Shown piece after piece: positions 18,601 through 26,676 of a stretch of 32,981 bases of DNA (positions are counted from its first letter, which is position 1; every line of letters begins with the position of its first letter). The stretch spans positions 1 through 32,981 of the forward strand of contig JAJQAD010000165.1 of NCBI GenBank assembly GCA_021204005.1, in the 5' to 3' direction. The stretch comes from Clostridiales bacterium (GTDB lineage: Bacteria > Bacillota > Clostridia > Lachnospirales > Lachnospiraceae). The notes beneath the pieces were generated by a model. The model saw only the letters and a list, made by a program, of their open reading frames with translations, had not been told where the DNA came from and did not search any database. A program made the position numbers and the translations under genes.

Positions 18601-21600
18601 TTCAGTATATCGTGGAGGGAGTGACGGATGCGACTGCTCCGCCGCAAGTGGCGGCGAACCTGCGGGTGGTCGGGACGACGGAGCACGCTGTCGTGCTTGC
18701 CTGGGACACGCCGGCCAGCCGGGTGCCCGGATCTTATGAGGTTTATGAAAAGACAGGCACATCGGGTAATACTTTATTGAATACTACGGAGGACACATAC
18801 TATGTGGTAACGAACCTGCAGCCGGGGACGACCTATGAGTTTGCGGTAAAATCTTACTATGGCGGGCTTGACGCCGCCGGGAAATGTACGGGAGTGGCCA
18901 GTGCGCTATCCCGCTATGTGGAGGCGACGACAAAGTCATCAGACGTGAACGCACCGACGATCACGAAGCAGCCGGAGAGCGTCGTGGCAGATCCATCGGA
19001 ATATGGAACGGAACTTACCATGACCGTTGAGGCCAGGGTCGGTGAGGGGCTGGAAAATCAGGGATATACGCTGTCCTACCAGTGGTACCAGCTGGCTCAG
19101 AAAGAGACAACGAATGAGAGTGTCTGGGAAAAAGTGGAAGATGCCACATCCGAAACGCTGGTGCTTCCGACAATCACCGAGGCAAATGCGGGCGACTATA
19201 CCGCCCCGGTTCATTATATGGTGGAAGTGACGCAGCAGAAAGGGGGCGATGTGAAGTCTGTCTGCTCGCAGGTGGCTTCCCTGTATGTGACCGGGGATGG
19301 AAAGAGCTATGTCGGCACAGATCTGGGAATAGAACTGAGCGGCAACGTTGTGGTCGGCGGTTCGGAAGACAGCGGCAGCGGGTCGTCCGGAGACTTCTTT
19401 ATAAGCATGGGTGACGGCAGCGGTGAATATTATACCGGGACCGGGGCAAAGCCGGAAGTATCGTTCACTCTGAAAACAGAGGATGAAGAGCCGATTGCAA
19501 TTGGCGGCGGGACTGTGACTGTTGTGTACCGTGAGGATGGCGCCGAGTCGGCACAGACCACGACAGGGACACTGACGGACGACGGAACCTTGAGTGTCAC
19601 GCTGAACGGCGAGGATGGCCAGGGCCTGGCTCAGGGCGACTATGAGATTTACGGCGTATACGCCGGGCAGACCGCGGAAGGCGGAAATGTCCACTATCTG
19701 GCTTCACAGTCCGACACGCTTACTCTTCATGTGGTGGACACCTATGAGATTACCTATCATATGAACGGCGGTATCAACAGCACCTCAAATCCGACGATGC
19801 TTACCAATGAGAGCGCGGCGGTCACCCTGACGGATCCGACAAAGACCTATTATACATTTGGCGGATGGTATCTGAATGAAGCGCTGACCGAGGAACTGGA
19901 TAAGGTGGATAACTCCTATGTGCTGAGTCCTGAAATTCTTGCAGCACATGGCGGAGATATCGACCTGTATGCGGCCTGGACGCCCGTTGAATTTACTATT
20001 ACCTATGAGCTGAACGGTGGGACGAATAATGCTGCAAACCCTACGGCTTACACGGCGGAGACAGGGATGATCACGCTGAAGGATCCTTCCCGGGACGGGT
20101 ATGATTTCGACGGCTGGTACCGGGATGCGGATCTCACGGATGGTCCTGTGAGCTCCCTGTCCGGTATTTACGAAGATATCACTCTGTATGCAAAGTGGGT
20201 GGAAGCCGAAGATGATAACGGCGATAATGACGATGAAGACGATCCTCTGGATCAGAACGCGGCCGGTGAATATCTGATCAGCTCCTATGATGATCTTGTC
20301 ACCATGGCGAAGATGATCCAGAAGAATCCGGAGAATTATGCGTCAGCATCCTACAAGCAGACCTGCAATATCAACTGTGGGGAAGCGACATGGAATCTCG
20401 CGCTGGGGACCGATGAAAATCCGTTTAACGGAACCTATGACGGCAATGATTTTTATATCCTCGGTCTGAAAGCGGGAAAGGATATCAGCGGCCTCTTCGG
20501 TGTGATCGGAAAGAGCGGAACCGTGAAAAATCTTATGGTCGTAGACTTTGACTACAGCGAGTCTGTGGAAGTGGCCGGAGGGATTGCCGGTGTCAATAAG
20601 GGAACCATCGACGGATGCGGAAGCGGTATCAACATTACCTCCGCGGCGACAGTATTCCGAAATGGGGAGGAAGTCCCGATTTCCACATTAAACTCGGATG
20701 TCCTGGGAACGATAGCCGGAGGAATCGCGGGCCGCAATGAGGGCACGATCAAAAACAGCCGCAGCAACGCAAGCGTGACAGCGTCGGAGACGGCGGGAGG
20801 AATCGCGGGTATCAATGAGGGCAGTATTATCAATGTGTACAACACCGGCGCTGTGACAGGTACAGAGACAGCGGGAGGAATCGTGGGCAAAAATGAGTCT
20901 GCGGGCAGCATCAGGTATGGATATAACTGCAGAATTGTGAGCGGCACTGTGGCCGGCGGTATTGCGGGGAGCAGTGAGAATGGAAATATCACGGATCTGT
21001 GGTATCTGGAGGACAGCGGGAAAGCCTGCGGCGATAAGGCGGATACCGCTCTGAATGTGGAAGCTATGACGGCGAGTGAGATGAAGACGGAGGATTTTGC
21101 ACAGGTCTTAAACGAGGCGATCGCGGATGAACAGTCGCAGCTGGATCTTATGGTGTGGAACCAGAGCAGCAGCAAGAATGAGGGATATCCCATGATGGAG
21201 CGTGCGACGCTGGTGCAGCAGACCCTGACTAGCGACGAACTTGAAATCAGCGTCAGCGGCAGAATCCATGAAGGGGCGCAGCTTTCCCTGATCCGCCTGG
21301 ATGCAGACTCGGAGGAGTGTGCGGCAATCCGGAACCTGCTGACCGATGGCACGCTGCAGGAGGGCTGGTACCTTGCGCTGATGTACGCAGACGGTACGTA
21401 CGGCCAGTGGGACGGCGACCTTACGATCACGATCCGGCCGGAGACAAAAGCATTGCTGTCTGAACTGAATATTGTGCATCTGAATGATAACGGGGAATAC
21501 ACGGAACTTGCAACGGAGAATGACGGAGAAAGCCTGATTGTGACGAGCAGTACCCTGGGGAGCTTTGCTGTGGTGCTGGGAAGCACGGGAAGCACAGAGC

Positions 21601-21971
21601 AGGAGCCGACGGAAAGTAATCAGAACGGCGTTGAGAATGAAGGCACAGGCCAGACGACGAACAACAGCACAGGCCAGACGACGAACAACAGCACAGGGCA
21701 GACAACGGGCGAAAGCACGGACCAGACGACGGGCGCTGGTTCGGACCAGACTATGGATGACGGCTCGGGTCAGAGTGTGGGGGATGGAGACGGCCAGAAT
21801 GCCGGAAATGCTGATGAGAGCGGAGAAGGCATGTCTTCTCACATCGGCAGCGCGAAGAAAACAAAGACCGGAGATTCTTCGAATCTGATCCCGATGGTAT
21901 GCATTTTCATAGCAGCCGCGGCGGCGGCCTGCGGTGCAGTGATTGTCCGAAGGAGACGTCGCAGACAGTAA
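15669..21971 (+). CDS. Very large modular cell-surface protein (FG-GAP/VCBS-like, FN3, Ig-like, InlB-type B repeats, GLUG repeats, C-terminal TM/sorting-like tail)
   Basis: Signal peptide 'MIRKLAVFFLTAAMCATSVPVSAAEN'; Ca-loop-like 'DYDGDGKDEI', 'GDYDSDGTPEI', 'ADINGNGTEEL'; FN3-like 'AANLRVVGTTEHAVVLAWDTP...LQPGTTYEFAVKSY'; two 'ITY.[ML]NGG...F.GWY...LYA.W' repeats; 'GGIAG.NEG.I' GLUG repeats; tail 'TKTGDSSNLIPMVCIFIAAAAAACGAVIVRRRRRRQ'. Exact start uncertain (GTG 15669 or a later ATG). Confidence 0.93.
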   Translation: MKRKADRETRMNRPAERKRERMKKRVGMIRKLAVFFLTAAMCATSVPVSAAENTDSSGTDSSAHYDGEYNMLDDEGYEAFGFNLTSPDEFDPDDTSNPLEDYEKMVISELYVGDMNREDSWTGSFRVMNDVDTLSEETLSFESMEQDLVGNEYSYSAVFPENKSDYEVQTTNSAALDYDGDGKDEIVEVTLYVNKKTTKDTSYFQIRLYDLNESDEWEVAAKTSIALADSTTDDLCWVDSIEADNSKAYTSIATGDYDSDGTPEIAVYVPSQTSSGAYIQIMEVPVGQGFCTKSKIYLSEFNINGNVFDYEVSGRLMPVVSLSTTSISGQDDLVVNISQPQTSSDSYDEHGQESVLAIYHCYGSLVEERLEPMTLTYGSQRMRFCSAADADINGNGTEELLVGGYLNEKWDDNTDVGSLSDEYNLIQAFCWNGTAYEEVWETPQQVQALSDLKLSTEMMEPAAFAAGQLSPLSNKDYVFLEGVISVFSASTSSAGTSEKGLLEDGIFSFECETALKGDNSAFISQAYTAVFSSSGVGSEQLVILQGDHRGSDNDVIHYDICWAWYEVSTEDASAGITSAVTDNDYITADEDDNGTFISICPLDCDDDAVYFEYEGKECGWSSPELYTVLQSAPYWSELQYNSETFGVGSTSYELSIGSGSGTSGDSSVEVGGHVKATFLVGVGLLGNKGEGGIGFDIDGMIGYMHEYEDTVIYTDSYNVTVRAGEDCAIVMVIPVVSYNYSMWYPTFTVDADYIDAYNELVMEQLGLDDVSKLTDEQKCPYTDGQVVEGHWEKISIPVQLNPVLTDLTVEEYNELAAEYDLDLISEDLLTETPGDPTTYQQSTSLLEAQEESGTIESLHVSTYSAEAKQGETETELKYEIENETVKGNGIAAEVKGELFAATEEEVTLFAAEKFEAEVGLAAGADASYLWTSTSLNGQSFTGKIMGIPEGGNENYVFSTRLAVYAISDDSDLNGVHVVQYIVEGVTDATAPPQVAANLRVVGTTEHAVVLAWDTPASRVPGSYEVYEKTGTSGNTLLNTTEDTYYVVTNLQPGTTYEFAVKSYYGGLDAAGKCTGVASALSRYVEATTKSSDVNAPTITKQPESVVADPSEYGTELTMTVEARVGEGLENQGYTLSYQWYQLAQKETTNESVWEKVEDATSETLVLPTITEANAGDYTAPVHYMVEVTQQKGGDVKSVCSQVASLYVTGDGKSYVGTDLGIELSGNVVVGGSEDSGSGSSGDFFISMGDGSGEYYTGTGAKPEVSFTLKTEDEEPIAIGGGTVTVVYREDGAESAQTTTGTLTDDGTLSVTLNGEDGQGLAQGDYEIYGVYAGQTAEGGNVHYLASQSDTLTLHVVDTYEITYHMNGGINSTSNPTMLTNESAAVTLTDPTKTYYTFGGWYLNEALTEELDKVDNSYVLSPEILAAHGGDIDLYAAWTPVEFTITYELNGGTNNAANPTAYTAETGMITLKDPSRDGYDFDGWYRDADLTDGPVSSLSGIYEDITLYAKWVEAEDDNGDNDDEDDPLDQNAAGEYLISSYDDLVTMAKMIQKNPENYASASYKQTCNINCGEATWNLALGTDENPFNGTYDGNDFYILGLKAGKDISGLFGVIGKSGTVKNLMVVDFDYSESVEVAGGIAGVNKGTIDGCGSGINITSAATVFRNGEEVPISTLNSDVLGTIAGGIAGRNEGTIKNSRSNASVTASETAGGIAGINEGSIINVYNTGAVTGTETAGGIVGKNESAGSIRYGYNCRIVSGTVAGGIAGSSENGNITDLWYLEDSGKACGDKADTALNVEAMTASEMKTEDFAQVLNEAIADEQSQLDLMVWNQSSSKNEGYPMMERATLVQQTLTSDELEISVSGRIHEGAQLSLIRLDADSEECAAIRNLLTDGTLQEGWYLALMYADGTYGQWDGDLTITIRPETKALLSELNIVHLNDNGEYTELATENDGESLIVTSSTLGSFAVVLGSTGSTEQEPTESNQNGVENEGTGQTTNNSTGQTTNNSTGQTTGESTDQTTGAGSDQTMDDGSGQSVGDGDGQNAGNADESGEGMSSHIGSAKKTKTGDSSNLIPMVCIFIAAAAAACGAVIVRRRRRRQ
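19743..20202 (+). repeat. Two InlB-type (Listeria-Bacteroides) B-repeat domains inside the large surface protein
   Basis: 'YEITYHMNGGINSTSNPTML...FGGWYLNEALTEE...DLYAAW' and 'EFTITYELNGGTNNAANPTAY...FDGWYRDADLTDG...ITLYAKW'. Confidence 0.85.
20575..20990 (+). repeat. GLUG-type repeats inside the large surface protein
   Basis: 'GGIAGVNKGTI', 'GGIAGRNEGTI', 'GGIAGINEGSI', 'GGIVGKNESAGSI', 'GGIAGSSENGNI'. Confidence 0.85.
21645..21716 (+). repeat. 24-bp tandem repeat encoding a Thr/Gln-rich stalk
   Basis: ACAGGCCAGACGACGAACAACAGC (21645-21668) repeated exactly at 21669-21692, then degenerate ACAGGGCAGACAACGGGCGAAAGC (21693-21716); decays further downstream. Confidence 0.92.
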
Positions 21972-22008
21972 ACAATTTAACAAGCCAGGATTCTGACCGG
22001 AGGAAAAT

Positions 22009-22548
22009 ATGAAAAATCACAGAGAAAACGATAATCCCGCGGGAACGAATACCCGTGGGGGACAGAAAAAAATCGGCGTTGTGGTGCTCGCGCTAGTAAT
22101 CCTGATTCTGCTGGCCGCGTTAATCTATCTTGTCGTGACTGACAGGAATCCGGAAACGGGAGAAAGCGGAAATGCCTACGTGGATATGGAGGCGGATGAG
22201 TGGGATGACGGCATCGAGGATACGACGGACACAGCGGACAACATGGTTATTCCGGGTTACAGCGGTGCACAGATGACAGCAGGCGACACGGTTCTGCAGC
22301 TTAGCATCGGCAATCCGGAGGAGAATACCTGCTATCTGCAGGCAACGCTGGAGCTGGAGGATGGAACTGTTTTGTACGAGTCGGGACTTTTAGAGCCCGG
22401 AACCGGATATGAACAGATCGAACTGGTGCAGACGCTGGAAGAGGGAACCTATGAGGCTGTGGTTCACTATCAGGGATACAGTATGGAGGAGGAGCCTAAG
22501 GAACTCAATGGCTGTGATTCTGCGCTGACACTGACTGTTTTGCCATAG
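22009..22548 (+). CDS. Membrane-anchored small extracellular protein, hypothetical
   Basis: TM 'KKIGVVVLALVILILLAALIYLVV' then an acidic linker and beta-rich domain 'DTVLQLSIGNPEENTCYLQATLELEDGTVLYESGLLEPGTGYEQIELVQTLEEGTYEAVVHYQGY'; RBS GGAGG. Confidence 0.8.
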   Translation: MKNHRENDNPAGTNTRGGQKKIGVVVLALVILILLAALIYLVVTDRNPETGESGNAYVDMEADEWDDGIEDTTDTADNMVIPGYSGAQMTAGDTVLQLSIGNPEENTCYLQATLELEDGTVLYESGLLEPGTGYEQIELVQTLEEGTYEAVVHYQGYSMEEEPKELNGCDSALTLTVLP

Positions 22549-22649
22549 GATGGTACAGAGGGACAAAGGCTGAATATGAACTACATGTATTCCCTTTTGC
22601 CGCTTTTATCATAAAAGAATTGATAATTGATGATAAGTCAAAGGAAAGG

Positions 22650-23261
22650 ATGAGGAAAATGAAAAAAAGATGGATAGCATTGATGGCAGCGGGCATACTG
22701 TCCCTTGGCGCGATGCCGGTAATGGCGTCGGAATTGACGGATGGAGCTCCTTCCCAGGAAGTTCCGGTCGAAGCGACAGTCGCAAACGGAGCAGTCGCAT
22801 ATACGATTTCAATTCCCACGGAGATTGATTTTGGAAAGCTGGTGCAGCCCGCAGATAACGCGGAAGAACATAATGCCACACAGACAATGGAAGTGGCAGT
22901 GACGAAGCTTACAGGTATGGATGCAACGACACAACGGCTGGCGGTGCTGTTAAAAGACAGTGCCTATGGCACGACGGGCTTTTATTTGGACGGACAGGAG
23001 AGTGCAAATACAGGGAAAAGTCTGGCTTATTCCGTGGCTCACACAAATGGCGGTGATGTAGCCAGCGGGACTGCATATGCAAACGGATATCTTCTGACGG
23101 CGTTTTCCGCGCAGGATCAGACCTCATCCTATACACTTACTCTGGATCAGAATCAGCTCTACGGCCAGGATATGGAAGAGTATGCGGGCGCCTATGAGGG
23201 GACGCTCACGTTTTACAGTAAGATTGTGAATCTGGGCGAATATGGTACGACTGCAGATTAA
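22650..23261 (+). CDS. Secreted beta-rich protein, pilin/WxL-like style ('SIPTEIDFGKL'), hypothetical
   Basis: Signal peptide 'MKKRWIALMAAGILSLGAMPVMASE'; 'VAYTISIPTEIDFGKL...YAGAYEGTLTFYSKIV'; RBS AAAGGAAAGG before ATG 22650. Confidence 0.8.
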   Translation: MRKMKKRWIALMAAGILSLGAMPVMASELTDGAPSQEVPVEATVANGAVAYTISIPTEIDFGKLVQPADNAEEHNATQTMEVAVTKLTGMDATTQRLAVLLKDSAYGTTGFYLDGQESANTGKSLAYSVAHTNGGDVASGTAYANGYLLTAFSAQDQTSSYTLTLDQNQLYGQDMEEYAGAYEGTLTFYSKIVNLGEYGTTAD

Positions 23262-23348
23262 GAGGAAAAAACCGGCTGTGAAAGAGTCATTGCTTAAGAA
23301 TGCCTGAGAATCAGCTTAAGAATCCTGCCTTAACACCGGTTTCTCCCC

Positions 23349-23377
23349 TTGCATTTTAATACCGACAGTTGTATAAT
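23349..23377 (+). promoter_or_regulatory. SigA-type promoter for the TPP riboswitch transcript
   Basis: TTGCAT (23349-23354), 17-bp spacer, TATAAT (23372-23377). Confidence 0.75.
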
Positions 23378-23380
23378 GAT

Positions 23381-23479
23381 TTCATTCGTGGGGAGCCCGT
23401 GGAGCGGGCTGAGAGGAAGGTGACATCCTTCGACCCAATAACCTGATTTGGATAATGCCAACGTAGGGATGTGAATGAA
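23381..23479 (+). ncRNA. TPP riboswitch (thi-box) aptamer
   Basis: P1 TTCATTC (23381-23387) / GAATGAA (23473-23479); conserved GGGAGCCC...GGGCTGAGAGGAAGG...CCTTCGACCC...ACCTGATTTGGATAATGCCAACGTAGGGA. Confidence 0.97.
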
Positions 23480-23503
23480 AGGTGAAAATTCTCAGACTTT
23501 TAG

Positions 23504-23540
23504 CGGAAGGCTTATATTTCAGGGGCCTTCCGTATTTTTA
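23504..23540 (+). terminator. Intrinsic terminator forming the TPP riboswitch expression platform
   Basis: CGGAAGGC (23504-23511) / GCCTTCCG (23525-23532) followed by TATTTTTA. Confidence 0.85.
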
Positions 23541-23674
23541 TATGCGCAGAGATGCATAAGGAATATGACAGCTTTGCTGTCCGCACCCCGCGCGGCGAGT
23601 ATGAGGCAAAAGCCGCCTCCTGCTCGATTTTAAGAACGTGTCATCCACAGACAGGCAGGAAAGGAGATGATCCT

Positions 23675-23869
23675 GTGGTAAAAATTAACGGAGCTGCATG
23701 TGATGCGGTAAATCAGACGCTGCGTGAGTATCTGGCGTCGGCCGGTTACGATGAAAAGCGCGTTGCCGTGGAGAAAAACGGTGCGATTGTGCCGAAAGCA
23801 GATTACGCGGATACCATTCTGGCGGACGGCGACGAGATTGAAGTAGTCAGCTTTGTGGGAGGTGGTTGA
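23675..23869 (+). CDS. thiS: Sulfur carrier protein ThiS
   Basis: GTG start at 23675 after GGAAAGGAG; MVKINGAACDAVNQTLREYLASAGYDEKRVAVEKNGAIVPKADYADTILADGDEIEVVSFVGGG ends in the expected GG. Confidence 0.93.
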   Translation: MVKINGAACDAVNQTLREYLASAGYDEKRVAVEKNGAIVPKADYADTILADGDEIEVVSFVGGG

Positions 23870-23870
23870 T

Positions 23871-24509
23871 GTGGCTGTTCCTACCGAAAAAGAGATGAAA
23901 AAAGCACTGGAGCAGCGCCAGGGAAAGGAACTGGTGAAAAAACTTTCAGAGAGTACCGTTGCGGTCTGCGGCCTTGGCGGTCTTGGCTCAAATATCGCAA
24001 TTTCCCTTGCGCGGGCGGGTGTTGGCAGATTGATTCTGATCGATTTTGACCGGGTGGATGTGACAAATCTTCACCGGCAGCAATACAAGGCGTCCCAGGT
24101 GGGAATGTATAAGACAGACGCTCTTTCTGAGAACCTGCTGGAGATTGCGCCGTATGTGCGGCTGACCCGGTATTCCTGCAGGATTACGCCGGACAATTTC
24201 CAGAGGCTGCTCTCAGACGCAGATGTGATTTGCGAAGCCTTTGACGATCCGGAGGCAAAAGCGATGCTGACCGGCGGTGTTCTGGAGATCATGCCGGAGA
24301 AGTATCTCGTGGCGGCATCCGGCATGGCGGGTATGGGATCGGCAAACGACATTCAGACGAGGCAGATCTCAGAGCGCTTTTACCTTTGCGGGGACGGCGT
24401 CAGCGACGTGGCCGACGGCATCGGGCTGGTGTCCTCCCGCGTCATGCTCTGCGCGGCGCACCAGGCACACGCTGTGCTGCGGATCCTGGCGGGGATGGGA
24501 TGGCGTTGA
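23871..24509 (+). CDS. thiF: ThiS adenylyltransferase ThiF
   Basis: 'VAVCGLGGLGSNIAISLARAGVGRLILIDFDRVDVTNLHRQQY' E1-like/ThiF motif; adjacent to thiS. Start chosen at GTG 23871; the ORF extends to TTG 23853. Confidence 0.93.
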   Translation: MAVPTEKEMKKALEQRQGKELVKKLSESTVAVCGLGGLGSNIAISLARAGVGRLILIDFDRVDVTNLHRQQYKASQVGMYKTDALSENLLEIAPYVRLTRYSCRITPDNFQRLLSDADVICEAFDDPEAKAMLTGGVLEIMPEKYLVAASGMAGMGSANDIQTRQISERFYLCGDGVSDVADGIGLVSSRVMLCAAHQAHAVLRILAGMGWR

Positions 24510-24608
24510 TAACCTGTATTTTATTTTTTCATGCTTATTTTTACTTTGGCACAGGATATACTGACGAAACCTGATATATCCGTCTATAATTTTCACAGGG
24601 AGGCAATT

Positions 24609-25382
24609 ATGAACACAGACGACAAACTTATCATAGGAGGCCGGGAATTTACTTCCAGATTTATCCTGGGATCCGGCAAATATTCTCTGCGGCTGATTGA
24701 GGCCGCTGTAAAAGATGCGGGCGCACAGATCATTACGCTGGCTGTCCGCCGTGCGAACACAAAAGAGGAGGAAAACATCCTGGATTTCATTCCGGAGGGC
24801 GTGACGCTTCTGCCGAACACTTCCGGGGCGAGAAATGCCGATGAGGCGGTGCGCATTGCGCGGCTGGCCCGTGAGCTCGGCTGCGGTGACTTTGTAAAGA
24901 TTGAGATTATGCGGGATTCCAAATATCTGCTTCCGGATAACCAGGAAACCATCCGGGCGACTGAGATTCTGGCGAACGAAGGTTTTGTGGTGATGCCGTA
25001 CATGTATCCTGACCTGAATGTGGCGCGGGACCTGGTAAACGCCGGAGCGGCGACAATCATGCCGCTTGGTTCCCCGATCGGTTCCAACAAGGGAATGGCG
25101 ACAAAAGAGTTTATCCAGATTCTGATCGATGAGATTGATCTTCCCATTATCGTGGATGCCGGCATCGGCAGGCCGTCCCAGGCATGCGAGGCCATGGAGA
25201 TGGGTGCGGCTGCGATTATGGCAAACACGGCGCTGGCCACGGCAGGAGATCTTCCCATGATGGCTTCCGCGTTCCGCCAGGCGATTGAGGCAGGGCGTAA
25301 GGCTTATCTGTCCGGGTTAGGCAGAGTGCTGGCCCGCGGTGCGTCCGCGTCGGATCCGCTGACAGGATTTTTACGGGATTAA
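24609..25382 (+). CDS. thiG: Thiazole synthase ThiG
   Basis: '[19 protein letters not shown]', '[23 protein letters not shown]', 'VIPYMYPD'-like and '[35 protein letters not shown]'. ATG 24609 is the likely start. Confidence 0.96.
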   Translation: MNTDDKLIIGGREFTSRFILGSGKYSLRLIEAAVKDAGAQIITLAVRRANTKEEENILDFIPEGVTLLPNTSGARNADEAVRIARLARELGCGDFVKIEIMRDSKYLLPDNQETIRATEILANEGFVVMPYMYPDLNVARDLVNAGAATIMPLGSPIGSNKGMATKEFIQILIDEIDLPIIVDAGIGRPSQACEAMEMGAAAIMANTALATAGDLPMMASAFRQAIEAGRKAYLSGLGRVLARGASASDPLTGFLRD

Positions 25383-25395
25383 GCGATAGAAGGAG

Positions 25396-26658
25396 ATGAC
25401 AAAATTGGAAAATCAGTTTTTTATAGACTCGGATCAGCTGTCCGAGGCGGCACTGGAGAGAAAGCACCGTCTGGAGACAGATTCGTCCTGCCGGAAGAAT
25501 CATATGGAATACCTCCCGGGGATGGAGCAGATCGAGTCGGATATCTGTGAAAAGGTAATCAGCCAGATGGAAAGCTACGACTATTCTCTCTATACGCCGC
25601 GGGATGTGCGGAGGGCTCTGGATCATGAGACCTGTACTCTGGAGGATTTCAAGGCGCTTCTCTCCCCGGCGGCGGAGCCGTTCCTGGAGGAGACGGCGCA
25701 GCGGGCGCGGGTGGAGACCAGCAAACATTTCGGGAACACCGTATATATGTTTACGCCCCTGTACATCGCGAACTACTGTGAAAATTACTGCGTATACTGC
25801 GGGTTTAACTGCTATAACCAGATTACGCGGATGAAACTGGATGCGGAACAGATTGAGCATGAGATGAAAGTTATCGCTGACAGCGGGATGGAGGAAATCC
25901 TGATTCTCACCGGCGAGAGTCGTGCGCAGAGCAGTGTGGAGTACATTGGCGAAGCCTGCAAGCTGGCGCGGAAGTATTTCCGTATGGTAGGTGTGGAAAT
26001 TTACCCGGTAAATGTGGATGAGTACCGCTATCTGCACGAGTGCGGCGTGGACTATGTAACCGTCTTCCAGGAAACTTACGATTCCGATAAATATGAGACG
26101 CTGCATCTGCTGGGACACAAGCGGGTGTGGCCGTACCGTTTCGATTCCCAGGAGCGGGCGCTTATGGGAGGCATGCGCGGCGTCGGATTCTCGGCTCTGC
26201 TGGGACTTTCCGATTTCCGGAAGGATGCGCTGGCGAGTGCGCTTCATGTGTACTATCTCCAGCGGAAATATCCGCAGGCGGAAATGTCGCTTTCCTGCCC
26301 GCGGCTGCGCCCGATCATCAACAATGACAAGATCAATCCGCTGGATGTAGGGGAAAAGCAGCTCTGCCAGGTGCTCTGTGCCTACCGGATTTTCATGCCG
26401 TTTGTGGGGATCACAGTCTCCTCGCGGGAGAGCGCGGCGTTCCGGAACGGTATTGTCAGGATCGCGGCCACAAAAGTATCCGCCGGGGTTTCCACCGGTA
26501 TCGGGGATCACGAGAGCAAGTACACCGGAAAGGAGACAGACGGCGAGGCAGGCGACGAGCAGTTTGAGATCAGTGACGGGCGAAGCCTGAACCGGATGTA
26601 CGCAGAAATGTCCGACGCGGGCCTTCAGCCGGTGCTGAACGATTACCTTTATGTATGA
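25396..26658 (+). CDS. thiH: 2-iminoacetate synthase ThiH (radical SAM)
   Basis: CX3CX2C motif 'YCENYCVYCGFNCYN', 'LTGESRAQSSVEYIGEACKLARKYF', 'VGITVSSRESAAFRNG'. Confidence 0.95.
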   Translation: MTKLENQFFIDSDQLSEAALERKHRLETDSSCRKNHMEYLPGMEQIESDICEKVISQMESYDYSLYTPRDVRRALDHETCTLEDFKALLSPAAEPFLEETAQRARVETSKHFGNTVYMFTPLYIANYCENYCVYCGFNCYNQITRMKLDAEQIEHEMKVIADSGMEEILILTGESRAQSSVEYIGEACKLARKYFRMVGVEIYPVNVDEYRYLHECGVDYVTVFQETYDSDKYETLHLLGHKRVWPYRFDSQERALMGGMRGVGFSALLGLSDFRKDALASALHVYYLQRKYPQAEMSLSCPRLRPIINNDKINPLDVGEKQLCQVLCAYRIFMPFVGITVSSRESAAFRNGIVRIAATKVSAGVSTGIGDHESKYTGKETDGEAGDEQFEISDGRSLNRMYAEMSDAGLQPVLNDYLYV

Positions 26659-26676
26659 TACCAGGGTCAAAATGCC

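Noticed and set aside
20552-21595. Minus-strand ORF of 347 aa rich in Ser/Pro/Ile
   Set aside because: Antisense shadow of the GLUG-repeat region; repetitive composition mirrors the + strand repeats.
23552-23674. N-terminal extension of the ThiS ORF (MHKEYDSFAVRTPRGEYEAKA...)
   Set aside because: ThiS homology begins at MVKINGAA (GTG 23675) with its own RBS; the extension is open leader downstream of the riboswitch terminator.
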